Origin: Diphasiastrum complanatum
Taxonomy: Eukaryota; Streptophyta; Lycopodiopsida; Lycopodiales; Lycopodiaceae
NCBI GenBank assembly: GCA_029204225.1
Contig: CM055111.1
Location: 21,592,507-21,656,506, forward strand
Direction of reading: 5' to 3'
Length of the DNA: 64,000 nucleotides
Shown here: piece after piece, positions 37,701 through 51,632 of the stretch
Layout of the letters: every line of letters starts with the position of its first letter
Numbering within the stretch: the first letter of the stretch is position 1
Notes under the pieces: model-generated
The model's database searches: none
What the model was told of the DNA's origin: nothing
Seen by the model: only the letters and a program-made list of their open reading frames with translations
Program-made: the position numbers and the translations under genes

Positions 37701-40700
37701 ATTTTGTGAATTTATCAAGTGCTTCAGATTTATTCCTGAATAAAATACACTCTGGCAAATTTGCTATAATCATCAATGAAGGTTATATAATATTTTGAAC
37801 CTCCTACTGAAATCACGTTGAATGGTCCACAGATGTCAGAATGCACTAGCTCCAGAATCTTAGTCGTTCTGTAGGAGTCTTTGACGAATGGCATCTTGCC
37901 CTTCAAACATGCATCATAGGTGGTCGAACTGGTTGCATTCGAGATGCTGACCCCTGTTATTGCTCCATGATGGCTTGCTTGGTAAAGTGCCATTGAGTTC
38001 ACGTGGCAGAGTCTCCTGTGCCACAGAGTGTCTGGCTGGTCATCATGAGTCTGATGCACCTGATCTGTAGGTAGGCGTACCTTCAGATGATATAGGTTTC
38101 CTTTCCTTCTACCTTGAGCGATCAAAGTACTGGTACTGGCATCAATCACATTGCATGCTTCGTCAGAAAACATCACACGCATCCCTTGCATCTGCTATTC
38201 TTGCTATAGAGAGCAAGTCTTGTTGCAGAGTAGGCACGAACAGAACATCTTCGAGTCGTCTGTCTCTGTCGTTGGTGTTGAGCCATAGTGAACCAATACC
38301 GTTCACTTGATGTCTAGATCCATCTCCAAGAACTATGAATCTTGAGGGATCTGCACTTCTGAAATCAGACATTATTCGTCTTGATGTCACGAAGTGTGAG
38401 GTGGCTCCTGAGTCTAGAATCACCTCATGTGTGTCAGATGTTGATGCTGCACACACGTCTTCACAGATATAGGCGGTCGAGCAGTTTTTGTTCGTTCTTT
38501 CTTTGCCCATTTTCGAGCTCTCGGGCTCCTCGACATAAGATAAACTATTGCTGTTCTCCTGTCTGTTCTGTGCTGATTTGTTTCTCGGGTTCTGGCAGCA
38601 ATCCATGGCTGCGTGACCCTTCTTATGGCAATGGATACACTCAATCTTGGGATTGAGCCAGCATGTATCTACTGTATGCCCGTCTCTTCTGCATCTCACG
38701 CAAGTTTTCTTGTCTGTACCTTGTTGTTTCGACCTCCCTTTGCTCTTCCAGTTGCCTTTGCTGGTTCCCTCTACTTGCTGATCATGATCATGCCTCTGAT
38801 TCGGCTCCCTATTAGGCTTGAATTGCTTTTTGGATTTCTCTTTGTTGTCGTAGAGGGCTTGGTCAGAACCATCTTTGTGATCAAGATGTTCTCTGGCCTT
38901 GACTTCCTCTCGAATCTCGACAATTGCCTTTTTGAGGTTCATGGCAGGATCTTTCGCGAGCAGGGTTTTTGTCGTCTGGAATGATTCAACAGGTACGTGA
39001 GCTGCTTCTCAGCTGACACTGCATTCTCTGCTCCAGAGTTATGTAGTGATAGAAACAGATCCTTCATTTTTCTCACGAAAGAGGTGAGGTCTTTTCCATC
39101 CCACTGTACATTGGTCAGTTGATCTTCCAACATCATGATTTGACTTCTTGACTTCGTCTGAAATCTGGTGAGTAATGCATCCCACATCTCCTTAGCTTTG
39201 GAGAGTGTAGCCCGGTCAAGTGTGAGACTATCTTTGATGGAAGATGATAGCAAGGCTACTGCCTTGTCGTTTTTCTCCCTCCATTCGCGTAGCTCCTTGC
39301 CTGTTGTCGTAGGCATTTCTTCTGTGCCATCCACCCAGGGGAATAGTCCTTGGCCCTTGAGTATCAGTGATGTCTTAACTTTCCAGGCTAGAAAGTTAGA
39401 TCATGAAGAATCAAGTATTGTGCAGATCTTGCTCTGCATGCTGCAGATTGAAGCCATTGCTTCTTGGAGTCTGTTCCCTTGTTGATGGTTGTTTGTTTGA
39501 ATGCTTGGCCTCCTGGATCTGCTAGCTTCTTGGCTATGTCAGAATATGACAGGATGATCGGCTCTGATACCACTGATGAGGATCGCAGTCGCGAAGCTTT
39601 CGCGAAGGAACCACGACGCTCTTGCGCTCGGATGGAGTTCAGATGCGATCGCTGGACACTGCCAGTTGAATCACTCCTACAGTCCTCCAGAGTGTAGTCA
39701 GGCACTGCTGATTTACGTTTATAAAATGAATGCAACATTCAACATAGTTTCAACCAAGGTGCGGAATTCAAATGAACAAGAAAAAATCAGACACACGATT
39801 AACAGCAGACGCATTTGCATTCGAGATCAGACACAACGAGAAAAACATCTATATTGATCTTTCTCTGATTTCTTCAAGCACTGCATGCAAATCCACGCAG
39901 TGTGTTGGCGTGGGAGAAAAAAACACTTCTCTCACGAGCAATCGTCTCGCTTTACTAGTGGACAGTTGGATCTACAGATCCTAGATAGAATTATATTCGC
40001 ACGCAGGCGGACATGTATTCTGTATTTCGTCTTGATTGCTTACTTGCATCAGACTACTACATTACACTGTATGTGTACTCTATTGATCTATATGTCAAGT
40101 ATCATCCAGTAAGTATAGTCGCTCTATGTAAATCTAAGATTAGAGTGATTAAGCATCTACAACCAATCAGGGAATTACAAGAGTGGCAGATTAGCCACGA
40201 CCTAAAATGTATCTGCTGACGTCATGCCATCAGATCAGATATCTGTACTTCTGGGTACTTGTGTGCTGGTACTCTTTGGAGCGTGAGCGCAAAATGGGTT
40301 TGGCGACATTTTTCGTGTCGCGTCGCTGGTTCCGTTTCGTGTCGTTGGTTTCGTTTCGCTCATCTGCTTTGACCCTCGTGTTCGCGAACCGTTCGTCTTC
40401 GTTTCCTTTGACTTTCGTGTTCGCGAAACTTTTCGTGCTTCGTGTCTCCTGACTTCGTGTTCGCGAACATCTTCGTCAGGCTGGTGTTACAAATCATTCT
40501 GTCCAGCATCTTTGCAACTCTCTTTGATGTAATGTTCCACTTTGAAATTGCTTGCATGTTTCCAGTTTGTAGGTCATTCCTGAATTCTATGATCAGTTTG
40601 AATCATGTATACTCCCTATTTGATGCTTTTCTTATCAACCTTCAATGGCCTTGTACATACTGTGTCTTATATTCTTGTTTGGTCAGAAAGTATGGCTGCT

Positions 40701-43700
40701 TTGGACTCCATATCTTTCATCACTTTCTCAACTTAGGTCATGTAAATCTTTGTAGAATCTCATACAAAGTTTAGTTATAAAATATGGAGGCCGACTAGTC
40801 TTATTTTTTTATTCTTATGTAACAGTTATGTGCCTTATTTAAGAGTTCATGTTTTAGGCCACCTCCATCATTGGACAAATTCAAATACATCATATTTGAG
40901 CACTTTCTGTAATGCTTATTTATGTATGTTATCAGAGCCACAATGATTTCCTTGTTCTGCTTGCATTCCCATTCTGCAGAGGCCATAAAAATATTCATTT
41001 TTTTGGTTCATGTAAGATGGCATCATTCATATTGTAAAAACCAAGCCTTTAGAGTTTGGGAACGATCATGGTTCCTTACTGGAGATCGACCTGTAATTCA
41101 TTCTGTTAAACAGCTGGTTCTGATGCCGTCAGCATGAAATGCAAGGCAGATCGAGTGCAAGGTGGCTATGTTCTCAATGGTAACAAGATGTGGTGCACTA
41201 ATGGCCCAGTTGCAGATACTCTGGTATTCTCTACTGATGATTGAATGTTTTTTCTTGATGCAATTGGGGCCTATTATGTTATCGGTGAAAATTTTTCATG
41301 TTTTTGTGGTGGGCATTTGATTATTTTTTATTGAACAGGTGGTCTATACGAAGACCAATCCAGATGCAGGGTCGAAAGGAATTACTGCTATTATAATTGA
41401 GAAGGGCATGCCAGGGTAGTTACCTTCTGATATTGTACATTTTCTATGCAGTTGATAAGTAGCTAAACGTCCTGTTAAGCCGTGCTCAAAATGCTTTGTA
41501 AGTCTCACTAGCACTGTACAAAGAGTAGCTTCTAGCTTTCCTTAATCATGATGCATATTGTACTAGTATATTACCCAGTTGCATGTTTCAGAACACAATG
41601 TTTTTGAACACAAAAAGAATGTTTCTTCTAAAACATTGCAGATGCAGATAAAGTTGCGAATCAAATGCTGCTCAGATCCGAGGCAGTCAATCTTCAGAAA
41701 ATTACACTGACAAGCCATTGACACTATCCAAAGTGAAACAAGTAGTTGGCATTTATGATTCATTAGTTGTTTGAAACACAATTATTGAAGAAGTCCGTTT
41801 TCTAAACTATCTGAACTTACGATTTAAGTGACAATGTAGCAACTTTCCAGATCAAATAAAACAAATGACAGATATTGGAAGCTAAGTAGTGAGCAATTAA
41901 ATTTGGAAAATCATCATGTTTCATTACACACCCAAATCAATGGACCAGACAATTGAAAATAAGTCATGGAAGTAAGCAATAGTCACTGACTAAATGCCAA
42001 TGATTTGACTCTAAACGTCCTCATTTCATCATTTGCCATGCATGCTCTTCGTATAGTAATAACCAGCCAGGAATGGAGCTCACAATCAAAATCTTGCTGC
42101 TCAAGTACCCATTATGGATTTAGCAAACAACAAACACTGTGAATCAACTTAGAAGAATTTTCACGGTTCCTGCCTATCTACCTCACATGAAGACATGACA
42201 ATTTCAGTGAAATGAAGGCAAAATTGTCACATGTGATGCTTCTTAGAGGAGCCCTACTCGTGATATGAATGTCATTTTGTTGTATAAATGATGTCTTCTG
42301 ACTACTCCTGTTTCGAGTGAACTCTGCCTTCTGCCAAATAGACGAGTTCACGAATCGCAGAGAGGAATTGCAGCACAAAAAGAAAGCTAATTATATTCTT
42401 CGGCTGCATTTATTTTCTGTACTTCTGAAATTCAGCAAGTTGTGTGGTGGGCATCTGAGTCTTCTTTGCCTGTGACTCTAACTCACCTTCGTTACCTTGT
42501 CTCTCGCCCTATATTTAGGCCTCATGAATAGCTCTAGAGAATTGGACACTTGATGTATGTGTGGTACTGCAGATGGATTGACACACCATGATGCAAAGAC
42601 ACATGTGCGCTAACCAAGGAACTCACAAAAGGAATGTAGAGAACACAACAATAATGAAAATGTAGGCTGTCATATGATAAGTATTAAATATAGCTCTGGA
42701 ATGCTATGTATATGTACCAGAAAATAGCAGATGAGAGCAGTCACGAGGAACCATTGTAAAGTTGTAAGCTGGTAAGACTGTATGTGAATGTAATTTCTAT
42801 GTACGGATATGTACCAAAAAGTGCGCATGGAAGAAGTGATGTGCAGTTGCCTGCACCTTTCTAGTCTTGGTGTCTTCTAACCTACACTGGGTTACCACTC
42901 TAGTAAAATCTAACTATAATTGATAGAGTAAAAAGCATAGGTGAAGCCCACGATCCGGATCGTTAGGGTTAGGATTTGCCGGAATGCAGTTTTTATTTTA
43001 TTTTATTTTTCCTTGAAAATTTTTCAAGGGAGTTGTATAGAAGGGTGGAAGGATGCCGGTTTATCAACAGTAACTTGTTAGGCAAGTGCATACTGAGGGA
43101 TTGGAATTGTGAGTTATTGCACTAATTATCACTCTTAATGCTGATTGGGTCCCAAACTCATGGATGATGAGTGAGAATAAGGATGACTATGTCAAAGACA
43201 ACAAAATGGCCTACTTTACATATAAACTGTTATAATTTAGAAATCATGACATGGATTAATGAGCTGTTTCTTTTGTTTGGAACTTGGATCCGATGTGTGG
43301 TTGAAGTTTAGCCATACACAACCTGTAAACAACCTTTGACTTGAGTCCCAAAACTGTTTGATGAAAGCCTGTAGACTTGTGCTATCAAGGCAGAGTGTGT
43401 GTTTCTTGTAGCACCCTCTGGTCTTCTCCTATGTGTTAATCAACCATCAAAAGATTTTGTTGTCTTAGGTGCCTTCCCATTTAGTTGGATCGAATGAGAA
43501 CGTTGACTGTTTTCAATCCATTGTCTTTTTGGTTTGCAATTTATCTCTATCTGGAATTGATTGGATCACTATAGCTCTAGCCTCTGTGCAACCACTTTCT
43601 AGTTTATCAGTACGTTGTTCTTTTGATGTGTTGATTGATCATTTCTGAGTTCATTTGACGCTAACTAAACTATCAAAAAAATAAGAATAAAAATTCAGCC

Positions 43701-46700
43701 ATTTATCCTTTTTCCAAATAAATAAATAAATAAATATATATATTATTGGCGACATAGGTTGCGGATCACTGATGTTCCGGAACGCTTTTGCAGCGGATCG
43801 CAATCCACTGCAACCATGGAGTAAAGGCATTGTAGCAAGTGGTAGAACACTTATAATCATTATAACAAATCGAAGGTAACTGTCTCCCTCAGTCCACCCA
43901 AGCAATATCTATGCAGAAAGCATATATTCCATAGCATATTTTGGATGATCCATCAAGCTAAAACTGAATGTGATCTCCAATCTCTAAAAAGGGAAGTCCA
44001 AAAATGTTCGGTGGATCGACCATTACAATTACTCACCACATCATTTTGTAAACAAAAAAGTTTAAATAGTTGAGCCAATTCAAGAGCCTTCACATTGCTT
44101 TCCATCGAGGTAAATGCTGCCATTTTTTGTCAAACTTTCTACTATCACCTAAATAACATCATTGCATAACAAAATCCATGCAAATACTTACTCACCTCTT
44201 GTTGGGATTTTTGAATGGTTACAATAGTCCTTCAACTCTCAAATGTTTCTCTTAATTGAGGTCGTGCTATTTACAATTGACAAGCTAGTTCTCCACAATC
44301 GTTTTCATAATTAGCTTGTAGAAATACTTTCATTCCTATTTATAAGTTTTTGTATACTTGGTTCGCTTGCACTTGGAGAATCATGACATTCATACATGAT
44401 TTGGTGCCTGATTATGTCATTTTTCAACGCACATGCATTACCATCTCAGAGTAACAGCCTGTTTCAGATATAGTACCAGTTCACACTACCTTACTCTTGC
44501 CTTTGGTATGTTGGGGGATCGAGGCAGATATAAGTTAGTAGATATCTCGGTGAAGGAAACTGCATTCACCTCACCTACCTTGCTGAGTTCAGACGACCAC
44601 AAAGACGTGGTGTTAAGCTGTTACTACATTGTAATTAGTCGTTTCTAGCGTACTCTCTGTACTATTTAAATGTACTGGCAATTGAATGCTAAATTGGCGC
44701 AAGTGCCTGAAGTAGTGTAATTCATGAAGATTGGCTGTGGACAAGCATAACTGGATTACTACGTGCAGCTGAAGAAGTGCTGTTGTGGATCGATTTGGAG
44801 GTTACTTGGTTGGGCAGATGTTAACTCAGCAGCCGAATGATTGAATAAACCCTGGTGCATTTAACTAGTAGGTACATTGATGAATAAGATATATACACCC
44901 CAAAGGGGAAGTTTAAGCAAAAGTAAGCTCAAACAAGAGCGAAGCTTGCACTAAAGCTAAGATTAATCCAGATCCTGACATTAAAAATAAAGGTGCAAAA
45001 ACTATGATGATGTCAGTGGGAGTTTGCCAACTGACTGCAGCAGATCAGAAAAGTGAAGAGGTGGTGAGTCGGCTAATGAAGGGAGGTGACATGTAGTAGA
45101 CCCAGCCACCGTTGCCCGTTGCAGGATTGATAGGGCCTGAGCACGTTGCAGGGCAACGGAAATGCATTGTTTGAAAGAAGCCACAAGAATAGAACCAGGA
45201 ATACCTTGACGCTCTGCCGCCTGATGAGAACACATGCGAAAAAAATCCTCAAAGTGTCGATGCAATGTGCCATAAGTCTCAGTTGCCAGGGGGATGAAAG
45301 CATCAGTAGGGTGCCTGTTGGAGTAGTTTTTTTCCTTCTCTTGTGCTGCCACGCCTCTTGGTGTGAAGGCAGAGCGAGGCAGTAGGTCACCACGCGTGGG
45401 ATTAGCAACAACATCTACCAAAGTACGAACCATCTCGAGAGAGGACAATGTCAACACGCCTGCAGGAAGAGTGGGACGCGCGGTAGAAGGACATGAGACT
45501 GCTTTCGAGGACATGGAATCCTCCACCTCTGGCTTTTGCGGCCGCTGCATCTCTAACAAGATCATGCGTAGCTGTGCGCTCACTCCCAGAAGGATAGCGG
45601 AGGAGGTGGATAGCAAGAGCATCAATAGGGTGACCACAAACACACCTGGAGGGACCCAAGACCGAAGGATGAGGTAGCCCCAAGCGAAGACGAAGAGCAG
45701 TGGTGAAGATGGCGGAAGACAACCGAAAGGAAGGAATAACAGGCCGAGCTGATAGCCAAGCCCCCGCACCTGGACCCGCAGAAGAAAGAAGTCGAGCTCA
45801 ATGCAATGCCGAAGGAGCCTTAGAGAGCATGCTGGAAAGGGTTTGCTTGTGCACGCGCTCCAAGAGGGTCTCTTGCAGGTGATCTGAGGTGAAAGTGAGG
45901 AGTTGCTCAAAAGGAGGAAGACATGCTTGGGCAGAGAGGGGGAGCAGCTCTCGCGCAGCGATGAGGAGGTGTTGAAAAGGCAAAGAACCGCTATCCACAC
46001 GAGCAATGCAATCCACCAAGAGAGGGCAAACGCTAGAAAGGAACCGAGAAGACAAAGCAGGTGCGACAAGAGCCCAGCTCCCAAGAAAAGCTGCAGGTGC
46101 AGAAGAAACCGTAGAGAGAAGACCCACACCTCCACAAGAAATGGGTAACCGAGCTGAAAGGGTCTCCACACCATCCAAAGAACCCGGGCCCAAAAGGCGG
46201 CCAAAAACATCCATAATAGAGTTGTCAAAGGAAGAGAGAAGATGCAAAAAGTCCTGAGTAGGGGGGAAAGTCCACAACAGATAAGGACGCTAGATAAGCA
46301 AGACGTCAAGATGCCAAGCGCGACCTGAGTGTCACCCAACCGGGGAAGCATATCTGAATGAGCAACATCCTCTTGGAGAGCCTCACCATGAAAGGTAGAG
46401 CTGAAGGAAGTAGACCCAAAAGGACCACCCAGAATGCGAATGCCATCTGAAGGAGTAAGGAAGCCTTGAGGAGGAACAAAGTCCGGGGGAAGACCTGCTG
46501 AAGACCACACTGAACACTTGCGACGTTGAATAGACAAACCAAGAGAAGCCAGTTGCTCAGAGAAATGATGAAATGTGTGGAGCACCGTAGGAGCAGGACC
46601 AACAATATGAGTGTCATCAGCAACCGAAGGAAATAAGCAGGAGGGAAAGGCCTTGCAGAAGCTCGAAGGGCACGGAAATGAGCCAGAGCGAAAAGATGAC

Positions 46701-49700
46701 CACCCAAAGGATCACCTTGACCAGTACCTGTTGCAGACTGTATAGTAGAAAGATCTCTAGAGCGCACATGGTGACTGTAAAAGAGAGGAGTCTCAGTAGC
46801 ATAGAACAACCGCACAAATGGGATAAGCTGAGCCAACTCACCGCCCACAGCTCTCGAAGGATCGCAGCTCTAGAAACAGAGTTAAAAGCATTGGAAACAT
46901 CCACTTGGAGAACAACCCAGTCAGGATGGAGATCAAGAGTGGCACACAAACCATGAATGACAGCTTCACATCCGCCAGGAGTAGAGACGCCAAATTGATG
47001 AGGGGAGAGAAAAGAGGCGAAAATTTGTTGAAACTGAAAACAGATAGAGCGACTTACAAGACAGAGGAGGACTTCGCCAACAGCGATGGGACGGACACCA
47101 CCCGAGGCTTAGTCATGGCGATCAAATGAGACACAAAGATGTGCAACCGAAAAAGGAATGTGACCAGAGGCGATAAAAGAGCAGACCTGAAAGAGTTGAC
47201 CAAAGCCACTGGCAGAGTCCTCAGGTGGAAAGCAATCACGAAGGTGTTCATAGACCAAACCGGAGGGAGCACCAACAACAAGACGGGGACTACGATGGAA
47301 GGCACGAGAGAAAAAATCACGATCAAGCACCAAGTCAACATCAGGCACAAAGTCCATTGTTGTATCAGTACATATATTGTATGCAATCTGATAGATTCAT
47401 GTTTGTCATAAAATCATGTCTTAGCCAATCCACATGTACTGCGCACACTGTACAATGATCTTCTAAGTATGTGCTTAGGAGGAAAAATAAATACAATGAA
47501 GAATTTTGTGTGCATTTGCTTTGGAATGGCATATTGAAATAACTTAGGCAAAGAAATGCACATATATGGAATTTTCAGGAACTGTTTTTGCCTCTCTTGT
47601 GCTAGTTTCTTATTTGACCTGTTATTTGTTATAAACAAGAATCAAGACGACTAAGCAATTTCTTATTTATGAAATCATGATATATTCAGTTAATATCATG
47701 TGTAATAATCTTTGCAGTTTCAGCACTGCTCAGAAATTGGACAAGCTTGGCATGCGAGGCAGTGATACGTAAGCACAATGGACTTTGTTTGAAAGTTGCA
47801 TAATTCTTCTTTGTCACGTGTGGAGTCTGAAACTGTCTCTTACTCTTCTGGTGACAGATGTGAATTGGTTTTTGAAAATTGTTTTGTGCCCGAAGATAAT
47901 GTTCTTGGACAAGAGGGAAAAGGTACCACCCACAATCTTTTCTTTGTAAACAAGGCTATATCCATGCAGAAGTTTTGGTGTACGGACTGATGTTGTATCT
48001 TAGAGTTTTATGTAAAGCTCATGTCTTCTTTGGTGGAGGATTTTAGTTGCGGTGATAAATTTGTCTGTCTAGTTCTGGAGGCTGGATAGTAGGTGGTTTT
48101 ATTTAAGCGACAGTGTCACTCAGAATGAATATGTAATCATAATCTAGTTATTAACGCTTCAACCTTCTTATTTTGTATAAGATTTTAAGTCAGATTCACA
48201 GTGGAAAATTTTGAGATATATCTAAACTGTCTTAGTTGTACATTGACGGCTTTATAGGTAATAACAGCGATTTTCAATTTTGGCAGGAGTCTATGTAATG
48301 ATGTCTGGCTTGGATTTAGAAAGGTTAGTCCTAGCTTCAGGTCCTGTTGGGCTCATGCAGGCTTGCATGGATGTTGTTCTTCCATATGTTCGTCAAAGAG
48401 AACAATTTGGGACACCAATTGGAGAATTTCAGCTGATTCAGGTATAGCAAGTCATTGAAGGCAGACTTTTCCCTTAGTTGAGAACTTGAGCTTCAACCAG
48501 GTTTTGCAAGTTTAACATCTGTGTATATCTTGTGAGCATGATATGCAAAGAAGTTTCAGGAATGTCTACATTATCTTCTTATGAATTCTTTTATATATTT
48601 TTATTAACTCAAGGAATCAGATGTACGTATTATTTTACTGAGTATTTTCAGCATTGCTCATCCTCTTAAGCATGGCACCTCAGCAAGTCCTACCCTGCAC
48701 AGGCATAGTCTTTACTTGTTTGGTGGAACCTTACTCCATGCTTTGCACTGACCACTAGGTTACTACTCTGGGAAGGACCCAGTAGAACAAGGTGCTGTGT
48801 CAATGAGGTGCAAGCAGAAAGCTTCACTTTTGCAGCCAACTGAAGGCTGATGAGTGGTTGATAAATCTTCTCTGTTGATTTAGATCCTTAACAGTGTCTG
48901 AACATCAAACAATTTCTCCCCATTTATGGCAGCCTGCAAGTCTCAGGTCTGCTCCCCCCTGGTTTTATGTAATATTGGACTATAGTTGTGTGAGCATGCT
49001 GCTACAATTCGAAATTCCGAGTGTGTCTGTGGCCAAAATGATCTCATCCCAACTTGTAGATTGTACCTTCACTTACTCAAAGAAAGAAATTTTCTTTATT
49101 GTGTCTGGAAATCTGTCTCTCAAAGAACAAACCTTTGAAATGGTAAAATTTTTAGAGAAGTAAAAACATTGTCCACCACTGCATCTGCCATCATGTGAAG
49201 CTTATCTGAGCTAGATGTCCCTCAAAGTGGCAGGATTAGTGGGGAGGTTTGTCTTCATTTTGCTCCAATTGATATCAAGGTAGTTAGTCATTTTGATCTA
49301 TGAGATATGGCTCCACTCTATGGTTAAAGTTGACCTAGGCCATTCTCACGATGTGTGTGGGGCTTACCAGTATACATTGTTGTACAAAGAAATGTATGGT
49401 TAACTTCTGCAAATTGATGAGTTTAGAAGATTGATTTAGTAGATTAAGAGGCTTATAGGTGAGTCCAAATCATGTGGTCATGCTTGGATCGAGATGATCC
49501 TTATGAGGAGCTCTTGATCCTTATGAGGAGCTGGCTAGATGGTAAGGTTCAATCCAACTGGCATCCTGAAAAGTAGGAACAAGCTAAGCATGGCACATCA
49601 ATGAGTTTCTCACAAGTGAGATAGGTCCAGAAAAGAAGTCGAAGTGCAATGTTCTTTAGCATGAAAACCTAAACCTATCGCGTGTGCACTATTATGGAGC

Positions 49701-49818
49701 ACTTACGTTTATTTTTTTTCCACTGAATATCAAAATCAAGCATAGGATTATGTCTGTTTGCTATGGTGACCAACGACAACAGCCGTTGAGAGTAGGTGCA
49801 TGCTACCAGTCGTGCATA

Positions 49819-49875
<57 letters not shown>

Positions 49876-51586
49876 AGCCAGCACTCGCCTATCTATGGCT
49901 CCACGCAAGAGGGGGGGAGGTAACTCCCCTCGCTCTCCAGCTCATTCTGTAAGTAGCTCCACCCTGCATAACCTTCGCCATGACAGTCATTTACAAAGGG
50001 AGGTGGAGGATTTCCAAATCTTTAGTTATTGGAGGAGCCGTTTTTCTTACCAGGAATCCCTTGCCTCCTTACTTCACTCTTTTCCACACAACTAACCGTT
50101 GGAGTCACAAGCCACCTTCCTCACCACCTGTCTCCACACTGCTGCCACTTTGGCTTTCCCCTCTAAACCTCATAAACACAAACCAGTCCATCCCCGATTG
50201 TCCCGGCCTTTCCATCCACCGTGGTATGACGCGGAATGCCGATCCCTTCACCACTCTATCACACATGCTCGTTTCCACGCCCGCCATCTTCTCCGCTCTT
50301 CATGGCAACTGTACAACTGCACACTCTGTCGCAAAAAACGTGCCTATGATGACTCTGAAGAAAACCGTCTGGTGGACCTCCTTTTTAGCTCCTCCTCTGG
50401 TACCTTTTGGCGTGAGTTTATCCCCCGTGCCCCACCCCCTCTTCTGGACGATTTACATATTTGGACCGACTATGCTACCCAGCTTTACACTATACCCACT
50501 GATACACCCATCTCCATCTCTCCTCGACCTACAGACTTCACCTTTTTCACCCCTGACTTGGTCCGGGCAACAATCAAAAAGCTGAAAACCCATCGCACCA
50601 GAGACATTGAAGACCTTGATGTTGAGCTGCTGATTCACGCCTCCGATACCCTCGCCCCTACACTATCCACTCTCCTTAACTGTGCTGTTGTTGAGGGCTT
50701 CCCATCCTCTTGGTGCACCAACATCAAACATCCTATCCATAAAAATGGTGACCCCATGGTACCTGGTAATTACCGCACTATCATTATTGACACGTTCTCG
50801 CGAACTATATGGCACCATCCTTCAGTCTGTAGTTAGTTCAGAGGTAGAGTCCAGGAGATTACATGCTTTGGGTCAGCCAGGGTTCTGCACTCATTATTCC
50901 ACTACAGATCACATATTCACACTTCGAGCCCTCATTGAGGAAGCTAGACACAAAAGAGAAAAGGTTTACTGTTGTTTTGTGGACTTCAGGAAAGCCTTTG
51001 ATTCTGTCCCACGCTCCTTACTCATCCAGAGACTCCGAGACTTGGGTTTCTCTACAGATATTATTCTAGCCCGATGCATTGCACTCATGATACGAGAGAT
51101 GTTTAGACTTGTGTCAGACAGCCCAGCAGAGTCATGTTTTTCAGCCTCAGATCACTTCTTTCTTCTCCAGGAGGAGAGGACGAGACCTAGTATTTGATGA
51201 TGATGATGATGATGACGACTTACCTGCCCATAGAGATCGGAGACAATGTCCCACTCATACTCATGCTGCAGCACGAGCTACTCGACCTATCACGAGGAGA
51301 CTTCATCCTCCTGGACGACGTCAACGACCACTAGCGGTCCTTCATGCTGCAGCCTGTATTACATCCTTTTATAACATCAGCAGGACAGGATTGGATGATA
51401 GTGTCATACCTTATTCATGACATTTAGCAGTTTATATGCTCCCACATGTTTCATATATCATCACATTTATTTCAGTTCATAGCATTTAGATTTTTTCTTT
51501 CTATTATCGTTTTGGAGACGTTGCGTACGCTCCCATTGTTACCACATACTACTAGTCTTATATGCCTTTTGACATGGAAAATACAT

Positions 51587-51632
<46 letters not shown>

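Larger units (their letters stand above)
34307..40478 (-). mobile_element. Ty1-copia retrotransposon (copia-4), nearly full length, both LTRs
   Basis: Minus strand, 6.2 kb. LTRs of about 0.9 kb lie at 34307-35199 and 39574-40478, with a primer site at 39560-39572. Gag, protease, integrase, RT and RNase H are all present in order. I count one in-frame TGA and about five frameshifts. In the first ~200 bp the LTRs differ at roughly nine positions, so the insertion is fairly recent. It interrupts copia-3 sequence on its left; no clear target duplication was found. Confidence 0.9.

Noticed and set aside
42178..44648. Short frames in intron 9
   Set aside because: All under 90 codons, unrecognised, with ordinary intron composition.
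46006..46257. + strand Arg/Lys-rich frames over the second LINE
   Set aside because: Shadows of the minus-strand RT C-terminal region.
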